Below the pieces are notes generated by a model, which saw only the letters and a list, made by a program, of their open reading frames with translations, did not search any database and had not been told where the DNA came from. A stretch of 64,000 nucleotides of DNA. Source: Marinobacter lipolyticus. Lineage in GTDB: Bacteria; Pseudomonadota; Gammaproteobacteria; Pseudomonadales; Oleiphilaceae. This document shows, piece by piece, positions 1-8,480 of the stretch (within the stretch, counting starts at the first letter, position 1; the number at the start of each line of letters is the position of its first letter). Where the stretch lies: assembly GCF_018424605.1 (NCBI RefSeq), contig NZ_QTKT01000013.1:1-64000 (forward strand), read 5' to 3'. The position numbers and the translations under genes were made by a program.

Positions 1-50
1 GTCTGTTCCCCGTGTTTTTATTGCTTGGAAATACAAACCGACTCAAAGCA

Positions 51-81
51 AAAATGCCCCGGACAATGTCCGAGGCATTTT
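51..81 (-). terminator. Bidirectional intrinsic terminator
   Basis: A 31-base hairpin has 13 pairs, one C-A mismatch and a three-base loop (AAT). An A-run opens it and a T-run closes it, so it can act on either strand. It lies about 70 bases beyond the stop of the leftward SDR gene and probably ends that transcript. It could also serve a gene entering from the left, which is not visible. Nothing else is recognisable in bases 1-149. Confidence 0.7.
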
Positions 82-149
82 GCTTGCCAGCCCAGGGGCT
101 ATGTAAATCGAGTTTTTACACAGCCTCCAACCGGCCCCCTTTTTTGACG

Positions 150-896
150 TCACCACGGCAGTTCCGATCCATCCCAGCTCAGAAAGCAGCCGTTATGGCG
201 TTCCTCCAGCCCGTTCATCAAGGTGACCAGGTGAGCAGCCGTCTCGCTGGCGGTATGCACCTGCAACTGGGCCAGTGACCTGGAGAACGGCTCACTCAGC
301 GGTGAGCGAGTCGTGCCAGGGTGCACGGCGACGCAGGCCAGCGGCCCACTGCGCCGGGGCAGTTCCACCGACAGGGTTTTCACCAGCATATTCAGGGCCG
401 CTTTCGAGCTGCGGTAGGCGTACCAACCGCCAAAGCGGTTGTCGGTGATCGACCCGACCTTGGCGGAAATCGCCATCACGCGTTTGAACTGGCGGTGCTG
501 CAACCAGGGCAGCAACGCGCTGACCAGCAGCGCAAAGCCGGACGCGTTCACCTGCAGAGCGTGACTCAACGCATCCGCTTCCAGCTCCTCAACGCGTTTT
601 TCCGGAAACATCCCGCCGCCATGCAGCACGCCAGCGGCGTAAACGACCGCATCCAGCCCTTCTTCCGCCGGCAGTCTCGTCGCCAGTTCTGCGGCCACCG
701 CGCTGGCGGCATCCGGTGCAGCCGCGTCCCAGGCCAGCAGGGTCATCCGCGGCGAGTGCGCCAGGTCTTCAGGCAGTTTCTCGGGCTGGCGACACAGGCC
801 GAACAGCCGGACCCGGGGATCACGCTTCAGCAGCTCCCGCGCCATGTGGCTGCCGATGGCCCCGGAGACGCCTGCTATCAGTACTTTTTGCATCAT
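150..896 (-). CDS. Short-chain dehydrogenase/reductase (C-factor-like)
   Basis: This is a classical-type SDR, an NAD(P)H-dependent oxidoreductase predicted to be cytosolic. From the chosen ATG (248 aa) the Rossmann nucleotide motif GVSGAIG is at residues 9-15. The catalytic set is Asn117, Ser144 and the YRSSK motif (Tyr161, Lys165). The reading frame extends 15 codons further upstream, but the tandem ATGs at 896 and 893 follow a GGGAGG Shine-Dalgarno and start directly in the Rossmann strand. The closest family by eye is the CsgA/C-factor group of SDRs, whose substrates are mostly unknown. It is divergent from the acyl-CoA dehydrogenase gene. The substrate cannot be read from sequence. Confidence 0.88.
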   Translation of the reverse strand: MMQKVLIAGVSGAIGSHMARELLKRDPRVRLFGLCRQPEKLPEDLAHSPRMTLLAWDAAAPDAASAVAAELATRLPAEEGLDAVVYAAGVLHGGGMFPEKRVEELEADALSHALQVNASGFALLVSALLPWLQHRQFKRVMAISAKVGSITDNRFGGWYAYRSSKAALNMLVKTLSVELPRRSGPLACVAVHPGTTRSPLSEPFSRSLAQLQVHTASETAAHLVTLMNGLEERHNGCFLSWDGSELPW

Positions 897-1104
897 CACC
901 CTCCCACTCCTTGCACGTCTGTCCTGCCACGATTGACTCAAACGATAGTGTTGATACGAAAGCTTTTGCCATCAGACCCTCCTGCCCGGTGAACCGGCGA
1001 ATTCAAACAGCCGTATGAAATGGGGCGATAACCACACAGCTGCACGTACCGGATAGGGCGAACAGCAACCAGAAGAACTTGCGTTGAGTTGAGGAGAACC
1101 ATCC

Positions 1105-2880
1105 ATGCAATACCAGGCTCCGGCGAATGACCTTCGCTTTCTGTTGTTTGACGTATTGGGCGCAGACCGGCTGCACGAACTGGAAAAGTACGCCGATGCC
1201 ACCCCCGATCTGATTTCCGCGGTGATCGACGAGGCCGGCAAACTCGCCGCCGAGGTCATCCAGCCGACGAACCAGATCGGTGACCGCGAAGGCTGTCGTT
1301 ACGATCCCGACACCCATGCCGTGACCACGCCGGAGTGCTTCAAGGAGGCCTACCGGAAATTCGTCGAGGGTGGCTGGACGGCACTGGATGCGCCGCTGGA
1401 ATTCGGTGGCCAGGGTCTGCCCCACACACTGAAGTTCGTGGTGGATGAAATGGTCTGTTCCACCAACCTGTCACTGGGCATGTACCCGGGGCTGACCCAC
1501 GGCGCCATCAGCGCCCTGCACGCGCACGGATCTGATGCGCTCAAACAGACCTACCTGGAAAAACTGATCTCCGGCGAATGGACCGGCACCATGTGCCTGA
1601 CCGAGCCCCAGTGTGGCACCGACCTTGGGCTGATCCGCACCAAGGCAACGCCGAACGACGACGGTAGTTACGCCATCGAAGGCACCAAAATCTGGATCAC
1701 CGGCGGCGAGCATGACCTGGTGGACAACATCGTGCATCTGGTGCTGGCCAAGCTGCCGGGCGCTCCGGATACCACCAAGGGCATCTCGCTGTTCGCGGTG
1801 CCCAAGGTCCTGCCGGAGTCCGGCGAACGCAATCCCGCCTTCTGTGGGGGGCTCGAGCACAAAATGGGCATCAAGGGCTCGGCCACTTGCGTGATGAACT
1901 TCGAAGGCGCCAAAGGCTGGTTGGTGGGCGAGCCCAACGACGGCATGCGGGCGATGTTCACCATGATGAACGAGGCCCGCCTGATGGTGGGCATGCAGGG
2001 CCTGGGACTGGCGGAAATGGCGTACCAGGAAAGCCTCGGGTTTGCCCGTGAACGTCTGCAGAGCCGATCCCTGAGCGGCCCCAAGAACCCGGAGGGCCCC
2101 GCCGACCCGATCATCGTGCATCCGGACGTCCGCCGCATGCTGATGCGCCAGAAGGTGCTGAACGAGGGCATGCGTGCCATGGCATTGTTCACCGGCCATC
2201 AACTGGACCTGTCCAGCGCGCACCCGGACGAAGCCGTGCGAGAGTCCGCCGATGATCTGGTGCAACTTTTGACCCCGGTGGTGAAGGCCTTCCTCACCGA
2301 CGAGGGCTTCAACAACGCCAACACCGGGCTGCAGGTGCTGGGCGGTTCCGGCTTCACCACCGACTGGCCGCTCGAGCAGCTGGTGCGTGATGGCCGCATT
2401 GCCCGCATTTACGAGGGCACCAACGGTATTCAGGCGATGGACCTGGTGGGGCGCAAGCTGAGCCTGAAAGGAGGCCGGCTGGTGCGCACCCTGTTCGGCG
2501 TGATCAGCGGCTACCTGAAGGATAACGCCGACGCGCCGTATCGGGAAGAACTGAAAGGCGCCCTGAAGGCGCTGGAAAGCGCCACCCTGTGGCTGGCCAG
2601 CAACGCGCCGAAAGACCCGGAACAGGCCGGCGCTGCCGCTACCCCTTACCTGCGACTGATGGCGCTGACGGTGATCGGCTACCTGTGGTCGCGCATGGCC
2701 AACGTGGCCGGGCAGCAGCTGGCGGCCGGCGAGGGCAACACGCCGCTGCTGCAGGGCAAAAAGGTCTCTGCCCGGTTCTATTTCGAGAAACTGCTGCCGG
2801 AGGTGCACTGGCTGCTGGCCGACATTGAAAGTGGCAAGGACGCGATGATGGACCTGGAGGATGACCACTGGGCGGCGTGA
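1105..2880 (+). CDS. Acyl-CoA dehydrogenase, DmdC-like (C-terminal extension type)
   Basis: A 591-aa FAD-dependent acyl-CoA dehydrogenase catalysing alpha,beta-desaturation of an acyl-CoA. Its N-terminal, middle and C-terminal ACAD domains are followed by about 130 extra residues, as in the 3-methylmercaptopropionyl-CoA dehydrogenase (DmdC)-like subgroup. The middle domain carries CLTEPQCGTDLG. The likely catalytic base is Glu437 in RIYEGTNGIQ. GAGGAG lies eight bases before the ATG. DmdC-like paralogs are common in marine bacteria and many act in ordinary fatty-acid beta-oxidation, so the DMSP role is only a possibility. No DMSP-pathway genes are nearby. The 3' flank holds a chain of hairpins and a terminator. 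Confidence 0.93.
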   Translation: MQYQAPANDLRFLLFDVLGADRLHELEKYADATPDLISAVIDEAGKLAAEVIQPTNQIGDREGCRYDPDTHAVTTPECFKEAYRKFVEGGWTALDAPLEFGGQGLPHTLKFVVDEMVCSTNLSLGMYPGLTHGAISALHAHGSDALKQTYLEKLISGEWTGTMCLTEPQCGTDLGLIRTKATPNDDGSYAIEGTKIWITGGEHDLVDNIVHLVLAKLPGAPDTTKGISLFAVPKVLPESGERNPAFCGGLEHKMGIKGSATCVMNFEGAKGWLVGEPNDGMRAMFTMMNEARLMVGMQGLGLAEMAYQESLGFARERLQSRSLSGPKNPEGPADPIIVHPDVRRMLMRQKVLNEGMRAMALFTGHQLDLSSAHPDEAVRESADDLVQLLTPVVKAFLTDEGFNNANTGLQVLGGSGFTTDWPLEQLVRDGRIARIYEGTNGIQAMDLVGRKLSLKGGRLVRTLFGVISGYLKDNADAPYREELKGALKALESATLWLASNAPKDPEQAGAAATPYLRLMALTVIGYLWSRMANVAGQQLAAGEGNTPLLQGKKVSARFYFEKLLPEVHWLLADIESGKDAMMDLEDDHWAA

Positions 2881-2905
2881 GCTTAGCGGTGCTGGCCGGA
2901 AATGA

Positions 2906-3053
2906 CCGGACATTGTCAGGATCTGACCTTCCGTCCGGTGATCGGCCGCCCGATAATGGACACGTTGATTAGTGTCTCTGAACTAGTCCTTGTTCAACTC
3001 CCCGTCGGGTTGAACACCTTGCTTACAAGCCACGCTCTGCGTGGCTTTTTTTA
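2906..3053 (+). other. Multi-hairpin 3' region, candidate small RNA
   Basis: The gap between the acyl-CoA dehydrogenase and tcdA contains successive inverted repeats on the plus strand. CCGGAC/GTCCGG (2906-2911/2933-2938) encloses GTCAG/CTGAC (2915-2919/2923-2927). ATCGG/CCGAT (2941-2945/2950-2954), GACAC/GTGTC (2959-2963/2972-2976) and GTTCAAC/GTTGAAC (2992-2998/3009-3015) follow. A canonical intrinsic terminator comes last. The density of structure suggests either a processed 3'-UTR RNA or an independent small RNA. No convincing internal promoter was seen, so the RNA interpretation is tentative. Confidence 0.3.
3027..3053 (+). terminator. Intrinsic terminator after acyl-CoA dehydrogenase
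   Basis: An 8-bp stem (AAGCCACG/CGTGGCTT) with a short loop is followed directly by a run of T residues on the plus strand. It ends the acyl-CoA dehydrogenase transcript, or the candidate structured RNA within its 3' region. A -10-like TACAAT at 3073-3078, just downstream, could start the tcdA transcript. Confidence 0.88.
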
Positions 3054-3109
3054 TGCCCTCTGCCGGTTGCGGTACAATCCCCGTCTTTGCCCGTTACCGG
3101 AGATACCCC

Positions 3110-3931
3110 ATGAATCCCGACGACTCTGCCCCCGACGGCCGTACCGCGGACGACTACGGCTTCCGCTTTGGCGGCATTGAACGCCTTTACGGCCGCCGCG
3201 CGCTGGAGGCCTTCCGTCAGTCCCATGTGGCCATTGTCGGGCTTGGCGGTGTAGGTTCCTGGGCGGCCGAGGCGCTGGCCCGCTCCGGCATTGGCACACT
3301 GACGCTGATCGATATGGACGATGTCTGCGTGTCCAACACCAACCGCCAGCTGCACGCGCTGGAGGGGCACTACGGCCGCACCAAGACCGAGGCCATGGCC
3401 CAGCGCCTGCAGGCCATCAATCCCCACGCCGATATCCGCGTGCATTTCGGTTTCCTGACGCTAAAAAACGTGTCCGATCTGATTGCTCCGGAGATGACCG
3501 GCGTGGTGGACGCCATCGACAGCGTGAAGGCCAAGGCCGCGCTGATCGCCCACTGTCAGCGGCGCAAGATTCCACTGGTCTGCGCCGGCGGTGCCGGTGG
3601 CCAGATGGACCCCAGCCAGATCCGCGTGGCGGACCTGAGCAAAACCACCCAGGATCCGTTACTCGCCAAGGTTCGTAATATGCTGCGCCGGGAGTATGGT
3701 TTCTCCCGCAACCCCAAGCGGCGTTTCGGCATTGAAGCCGTATACTCACTGGAACAGCTGACGTATCCTGCCGGTGACGGCGAGGTCTGCCTGCAGAAAC
3801 CGGTAACCGATGGCCCGGTCCGTCTGGACTGCGCCTCCGGTTTCGGCGCCGCCAGCCCGGTGACCGCCAGCTTCGGTTTCTTTGCGGCGGCGCGGATACT
3901 GCACCGGATTGCGCGACGCACCACCCTCTAA
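3110..3931 (+). CDS. tcdA: tRNA threonylcarbamoyladenosine dehydratase
   Basis: A 273-aa E1-like ThiF/MoeB-superfamily enzyme (CsdL/YgdL). It uses ATP to cyclise t6A37 to ct6A37 in ANN-decoding tRNAs. The nucleotide-binding GLGGVGS is at residues 44-50, followed by the acidic LTLIDMDDV strand and SNTNRQ, which are typical of adenylating E1 folds. The C-terminal part (RREYGFSRNPKRRFG) matches the TcdA pattern. The frame runs upstream to 3041, but that would overlap the preceding terminator. The ATG at 3110 has GGAG eight bases before it and a TACAAT -10-like box at 3073-3078. The antiporter gene follows after 21 bases and may be co-transcribed. Confidence 0.94.
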   Translation: MNPDDSAPDGRTADDYGFRFGGIERLYGRRALEAFRQSHVAIVGLGGVGSWAAEALARSGIGTLTLIDMDDVCVSNTNRQLHALEGHYGRTKTEAMAQRLQAINPHADIRVHFGFLTLKNVSDLIAPEMTGVVDAIDSVKAKAALIAHCQRRKIPLVCAGGAGGQMDPSQIRVADLSKTTQDPLLAKVRNMLRREYGFSRNPKRRFGIEAVYSLEQLTYPAGDGEVCLQKPVTDGPVRLDCASGFGAASPVTASFGFFAAARILHRIARRTTL

Positions 3932-3952
3932 CTCAATGGATCTGACACCACT

Positions 3953-5770
3953 ATGCCCGTGAGCACTGTCCTTCTTCTCGCCAGCATTGGCGTACTTTCG
4001 CTGTTCTGTCAGTGGCTGGCGTGGCGGGTGCGGATGCCGGCCATCCTCTTCCTGCTGGCCGGTGGTATCGCGGCCGGCCCGCTGCTCGGCTTCCTGGCCC
4101 CGGAGGCGGTGTTCGGCGACCTGCTGTTCCCGGTGATCTCGCTGTCGGTGGCCATCATTCTGTTCGAGGGCAGCCTGACCCTGCGCTATCAGGAAATCCG
4201 CGGCCACGGCAAGATGGTCCGCAACCTGATACCGGTGGGCTCCATCGTCACCTGCCTGATTGGCACACTGGCCGCCCGCTGGCTGCTGGACGTGTCGTGG
4301 GAGGTGGCCCTGCTTTTTGGTGCGATCTCGATCGTCACCGGGCCCACGGTGATTGCGCCTCTGCTGCGATCGGTCAGACCGGCGGCCAGGCTCGCCAACA
4401 TCCTGCGCTGGGAAGGCATCATCATCGACCCGGTGGGTGCCCTGCTGGCGGTGCTGGTGTTCGAGGGCATTGTCTCCTGGGGGCAGGGCAACGTGTTCGG
4501 CCACTCCCTCTACATCTTCGGGAAGACGCTGGCCGTCGGCTTCCTGATCGGCGCCATCGCCGGCTACCTGAACGGCCTGGTGCTGAGAAAACATCTGGTG
4601 CCGCAATACCTGCATAACGCCGGCACCCTCACCTTCATGCTCGGCGTCTACGCCATTTCCAACGAGATGGCCCACGAATCCGGGCTGCTGACCGTGACGG
4701 TCATGGGCATCTGGATGGCTAACATGAAGCAGGTACCCATTGACGACATTCTGGAATTCAAGGAATCCCTCAGTGTTCTGCTGATCTCCGCGCTGTTCAT
4801 CATTCTCGCCGCGCGGATCGAGTTTGCCGCCATCGCGGAGCTGGGCTGGGGTCTGGTGGGCGTACTGGCGGTGCTGATGCTGGTGGCCCGCCCCGTCAGC
4901 ATATTCCTGTCGGCCATCGGCACCAACCTGAACTGGCGCGATAAGCTGTTCCTGAGCTGGATCGCGCCACGGGGCATTGTCGCCGCGGCGGTGTCCGCGC
5001 TGTTCGCGTTTCAGTTGCAGAAACTCGGGTACGACAGCGCCGGCGCCCTGGTGCCGCTGATCTTCATGCTGATCATTGCCACCGTCACCCTGCAAAGCCT
5101 GACGGCGCGGCCGCTGGCCCGGCTGCTCAAGGTCGCCGAGCCGGCGGCTTACGGCTTTCTCATTCTGGGCGCCAACCCGATGGCCCGGATGATTGCGATG
5201 GCGCTGAAGAAATACGAGGTACCGGTGACCCTGGCCGACACCAACTGGGAAAACATCCGCCAGGCAAGAATGGACAACATTCCGGTCTATTTCGGCAACC
5301 CGGTGTCAGAGCATGCCTCCACCCACCTGGATCTGACCGGTATCGGCAACCTGCTGGTGATCTCGCCGTACAAGCACATGAATTCCCTCGCCACCTACCA
5401 TTTCCTCGACTGGTTCGGGAAAGATTCGGTGTTCACGCTCGCCGAGGGCGACCCCGACCAGAAGGCACGGCACCAGACCGCAGAAAAGATCCAGATGACC
5501 CGCGGCCTGTTTGACGGTGTCAGTTACGCCAAGCTGGCCAGCCTGGCCAGCCAGGGCTACACCGTGAAGACCACCCAGCTGAGCGAGGAATTCACCTACG
5601 ACGCGTTTCTGGAGAAGCATCAGCACCAGGCACTGGTGCTGTTCGTGTTCAACGGCAAGGGTCACGTTACGCCGGTGCTGAACATGGAGGATCTGCAGCC
5701 GGAGACCGACTGGGCGCTGATCAGCCTGGTGCCGCCCCAGGCGTCGAAGGAACGAGGCCCTCAGCCCTGA
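3953..5770 (+). CDS. CPA1-family cation:proton antiporter with RCK domain
   Basis: A 605-aa inner-membrane protein. The first 390 or so residues form about 12 hydrophobic segments of the NhaP/CPA1 sodium (potassium)/proton exchanger type, with the EGIIIDPVGALLAV helix carrying the conserved Asp-Pro of NhaP-like carriers. The remainder is a soluble Rossmann-like RCK/TrkA-N region beginning near FLILGANPMARMIAMALKK, a regulatory nucleotide-binding module found on some potassium or sodium antiporters. A salt-balance or pH role fits a marine organism, but the transported ion is not determinable. Its last ten bases overlap the end of the convergent MDR gene. No clear Shine-Dalgarno lies before the ATG. 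Confidence 0.9.
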   Translation: MPVSTVLLLASIGVLSLFCQWLAWRVRMPAILFLLAGGIAAGPLLGFLAPEAVFGDLLFPVISLSVAIILFEGSLTLRYQEIRGHGKMVRNLIPVGSIVTCLIGTLAARWLLDVSWEVALLFGAISIVTGPTVIAPLLRSVRPAARLANILRWEGIIIDPVGALLAVLVFEGIVSWGQGNVFGHSLYIFGKTLAVGFLIGAIAGYLNGLVLRKHLVPQYLHNAGTLTFMLGVYAISNEMAHESGLLTVTVMGIWMANMKQVPIDDILEFKESLSVLLISALFIILAARIEFAAIAELGWGLVGVLAVLMLVARPVSIFLSAIGTNLNWRDKLFLSWIAPRGIVAAAVSALFAFQLQKLGYDSAGALVPLIFMLIIATVTLQSLTARPLARLLKVAEPAAYGFLILGANPMARMIAMALKKYEVPVTLADTNWENIRQARMDNIPVYFGNPVSEHASTHLDLTGIGNLLVISPYKHMNSLATYHFLDWFGKDSVFTLAEGDPDQKARHQTAEKIQMTRGLFDGVSYAKLASLASQGYTVKTTQLSEEFTYDAFLEKHQHQALVLFVFNGKGHVTPVLNMEDLQPETDWALISLVPPQASKERGPQP

Positions 5771-6750
5771 CGGCAGTCCAGCACCAGCTTGCCGCGCACA
5801 TGGCCGCCTTCAAGCAGCGCATGGGCATCGGCCACGTCTGCTAAGGGAAAGGTCTGCTCGATGTGGACCTTCACATCGCCGTCCTCAATCAGTTCGGCGA
5901 TCTCATCCAGATGGAACACGTCCGGCCGCACGGTCATGCCGTGGGCGCGCAGCCCCAGCTCTTCGGCGGCACTGATGATGTCGTCGGCGGTTACCGTCGG
6001 GATGGTGACCAGCACACCGTGCTCGCCGAGGGTGTGCAGCGAACGCTTGCCGGTTTCCCCACCGATCAGATCCAGCACCACGTCCAGCCCATAACACTCC
6101 TCGGCGACGTCGGTGGTGCGGTAGTCAATGACCTCATGCACGCCCAGCTCCGCGAGAAAATCCCGGTTCCCGGCCGAGGCGGTTGCCACCACATGAGCGC
6201 CCCGCTCAAGGGCAAACTGCACGGCGAAATGCCCGACGCCGCCAGCGCCGGCGTGGATCAGGATCTTCTGGCCGGATTCCAGCTTCGCCACCTCAAACAA
6301 TGCCTGCCACGCCGTAAGGGCCGCCAGTGGCAGCGCTCCGGCAGTGACCAGATCAAGTTCTTCCGGAACAATCGCCACTTCGTCGGCCGCGGCGATCGCA
6401 TACTGGGCGTAGGCTCCGCCGTCCGCCGGAAAGCCGATCATCCCCATCACCCGATCACCGGGGGCCAGCGTGGTTACCTCATCCCCGATCGCCACCACCT
6501 CGCCGGCCACATCGTATCCCGGCGTCCAGGGCAGGTGGGCTTCGATCTGACGGGCAGCGAAACCCAGGCCCTTGCGGGTTTTCCAGTCGATGGGATTGAG
6601 CCCGGCGCCATGCACGCGGATCAGTACCTGCCCGGCGTCAGGCTCGGGGATGGCGGAACGGGCGACCTGCAGTACATCCCGATCCCCGAAGCGATCATAG
6701 ACCACATGGGACATAACGGTATCAGTGCTCTGATCAAGGGTAGTTTCCAT
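5761..6750 (-). CDS. MDR-family NADPH:quinone reductase-like oxidoreductase
   Basis: A 329-aa medium-chain dehydrogenase/reductase. It has a GroES-like N-terminal domain (MSHVVYDRFGDRDVLQ onward, PWTPGYDVAGEVVAIG) and a Rossmann domain with the glycine-rich HAGAGGVGHFAVQFA. It lacks the zinc-binding cysteine cluster of classical alcohol dehydrogenases. That pattern fits zinc-independent quinone oxidoreductases or enoyl reductases using NAD(P)H. The first ATG has GGAG seven bases upstream. An internal ATG at codon 13 is a weaker alternative. It ends inside the antiporter's last codons (convergent). Natural substrate unknown. Confidence 0.9.
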   Translation of the reverse strand: METTLDQSTDTVMSHVVYDRFGDRDVLQVARSAIPEPDAGQVLIRVHGAGLNPIDWKTRKGLGFAARQIEAHLPWTPGYDVAGEVVAIGDEVTTLAPGDRVMGMIGFPADGGAYAQYAIAAADEVAIVPEELDLVTAGALPLAALTAWQALFEVAKLESGQKILIHAGAGGVGHFAVQFALERGAHVVATASAGNRDFLAELGVHEVIDYRTTDVAEECYGLDVVLDLIGGETGKRSLHTLGEHGVLVTIPTVTADDIISAAEELGLRAHGMTVRPDVFHLDEIAELIEDGDVKVHIEQTFPLADVADAHALLEGGHVRGKLVLDCRQG

Positions 6751-6837
6751 GAAATTCTCCGGACAACGGGGGAAAAGCCTGCACGTTCATTCAGACTAGC
6801 AGATGTTCAGGGCGACGGCGCGTACCCGGCCGTAAAG

Positions 6838-7314
6838 TCAGCCCAGCACCGGGGCGGCGCCACCGGGCACCACCGCGCCGCCGAGAATCTCGCCAAAGGC
6901 CCGCGGCGCGCGGGCGGGTCGCTGGGATTTGAGGTCGACGCAGGCGTGGGTGGACACCGCCCGCACCAGCGTCTTGCCATCGGCCACCCGCACCAGCTGA
7001 AACTGCCGTGATGACCGGAAGCGGCCATCGTAACCGGTAAGTCAGGTGCCCAGAATCAGCCGATCGCCGGTATTGGCCGCCGCCAGATAGTCGATCTCGG
7101 TGCGGGTAATGGCCATCGCCTTGCCGGTTTCCTCGTGCAGTTCCCAGGTCATCCCCAGACTCTCAATATGCGCCCAGCTGACGTCCTCAAGCCAACGCAC
7201 GTAGACCACGTTATTGGCATGACCCAGCCGATCGGTGTCCTCGGCCCTGACTTCAATCTCGATGGTGTAGGGCGAAGGCAGATCCCAGTCGATGTTGTTG
7301 CGATGGCCACTCAT
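6838..7314 (-). pseudogene. Acyl-CoA thioesterase (4HBT fold) split by in-frame TGA
   Basis: The start encodes a hotdog-fold thioesterase of the YbgC/4-hydroxybenzoyl-CoA type: EDTDRLGHANNVVYVRWLE holds the usual active-site region. Translation meets TGA at 7042-7044 after 90 codons (GDRLILGT). The same frame then continues open for 67 more codons (LTGYDGRFRSSRQFQLVRV, then STHACVDLKSQRPAR) before a second TGA at 6838-6840. The continuation looks like the normal second half of the family, whose full length is about 140-160 aa. Family members often have Trp at the stop position, so a TGG-to-TGA change is the simple reading. Its ATG overlaps the stop of the SMP-30 gene (ATGA), implying coupled translation. 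It could instead be a sequencing error or a 90-aa truncated product. Confidence 0.75.
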
Positions 7315-8399
7315 GGTTCAATCTCTTCCAGACCCGGTATGGCCTGCAACGGTAGCCGTCCGATGCGGTCGTTGTGAAGTGAACCAAAGTATAGGTGCTC
7401 GCCATGGGGGTTAACCGAGGTGATCTCCTGCAGGTGGCTACCACGGGTGTCATGAAGGCTGGTGATGACCTTGCCGCCGGCATCAAATGCCAGAACCAGC
7501 CCGTACTCCTGTGGCTCCGGCTGGAAGGAGTCGGGCAGCTTGGCCAGCAGATCCTTGAGCCACGGCTGTCGGTGCAGGGCATCCACCTGAGGGTTGCGGA
7601 GCGTGGGAAACGCCACCCAGTAACGCCCGGCGGCATCCACCGCGAGGTTGTCCGGAAACCCCGGCAGGTTGTCGGCAAAAACCTCCGCCTGCCCTGCTTT
7701 CGGGCCAGTGAGCCAGTATTTCAGAATGCGGTACTTCCAGGTTTCGTTGACCAGCACGTAATTGCCCTTGGGCGAGACCGCCACGCCATTGGCGAAGTAC
7801 AGGTTCCGCAACAGGGTCTCGGTACGCCCGGTGCCCGGGTCGTAGCGCAGCAGACGCCCATGGGGGCGCATCTCCAGCAGGTCCAGCACGTAATCGGGCT
7901 GCTCGAAACGGGAACTGGCGTCGGTGAAGTAAATGCGGCCGTCCGGGGCGATGTCCACATCGTCGGTGAAGCCGAAGGGCAGCCCCTCGGATTCCCGTGA
8001 CAGCAGGCTGACGCCGCCGTCCGGAGCAATCGACAGCAAGCCCTTCCAGGCGTCCGCAACAATCAGGTTGCCGCCGGCGTCAAACACCATTCCCAATGGG
8101 CGGCCGCTGGTGTCGAGCCAGTTCTCCACCCGGCCGTTTGGCCAGACCCGGACAATCTTGCCGTCCTGAGTACCGGTGTACAGAACACCGTCGGCACCCA
8201 CTGTGGTGTCTTCCGGGCCGTAGACCTGCCCGCGTGCCAGCAGGTCGGCAAGGCGCAGGCGTTCATTGGGTGCCAATTTTCCGGTCAGAGCCGGCGGCGG
8301 AGGTGCATCCCAGGCCGTGCTGTCCACGGGCGAGGGCGACAGCAGGAAGCTCCCCAGCAGCACGAATCCGATCAGCAACAGCCCCAACAACCACTTCAT
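7311..8399 (-). CDS. SMP-30/gluconolactonase-like six-bladed propeller protein
   Basis: A 362-aa protein with one N-terminal hydrophobic segment (KWLLGLLLIGFVLLGSFLL), then a beta-propeller of the SMP-30/strictosidine-synthase-like group. Repeated blade motifs include GPEDTTVGADGVLYTGT, LGMVFDAGGNLIVAD, FTDDVDIAPDGRIYFTDAS and FPDNLAVDAAGRYWVAF. Relatives hydrolyse lactones or esters with a metal ion, but many are uncharacterised. The anchor places the propeller in the periplasm. The frame runs 16 codons further upstream, but the ATG at 8399 begins directly at the membrane segment. The stop overlaps the start of the thioesterase gene by four bases, so the two form an operon. Confidence 0.87.
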   Translation of the reverse strand: MKWLLGLLLIGFVLLGSFLLSPSPVDSTAWDAPPPPALTGKLAPNERLRLADLLARGQVYGPEDTTVGADGVLYTGTQDGKIVRVWPNGRVENWLDTSGRPLGMVFDAGGNLIVADAWKGLLSIAPDGGVSLLSRESEGLPFGFTDDVDIAPDGRIYFTDASSRFEQPDYVLDLLEMRPHGRLLRYDPGTGRTETLLRNLYFANGVAVSPKGNYVLVNETWKYRILKYWLTGPKAGQAEVFADNLPGFPDNLAVDAAGRYWVAFPTLRNPQVDALHRQPWLKDLLAKLPDSFQPEPQEYGLVLAFDAGGKVITSLHDTRGSHLQEITSVNPHGEHLYFGSLHNDRIGRLPLQAIPGLEEIEP

Positions 8400-8480
8400 A
8401 TAACCCGTCCGTTCCAACAGCGATGATGAGCTTACCTTAGCAGACACTCGCCCCTGGCTGCACCGCCACCGGGGCCGGAA

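Noticed and set aside
12..278. 88-codon ORF at the left edge
   Set aside because: It runs through an intrinsic terminator and into the antisense of the SDR gene.
1471..2913. 480-codon open frame on the minus strand opposite the acyl-CoA dehydrogenase gene
   Set aside because: Shadow of a GC-rich gene: the translation is rich in His, Gln, Arg and Gly without domain motifs, and the opposite strand is an unmistakable enzyme. The same applies to long antisense frames at 3746-5095, 10593-12269, 23750-25093, 29213-30640 and 55040-56581.
7042..7044. In-frame TGA as a selenocysteine codon
   Set aside because: Family members appear to have Trp rather than Cys here. The only downstream structure seen is a 5-bp stem (ACCGG/CCGGT) with a large loop, which does not match a bacterial SECIS. 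A nonsense change is simpler.
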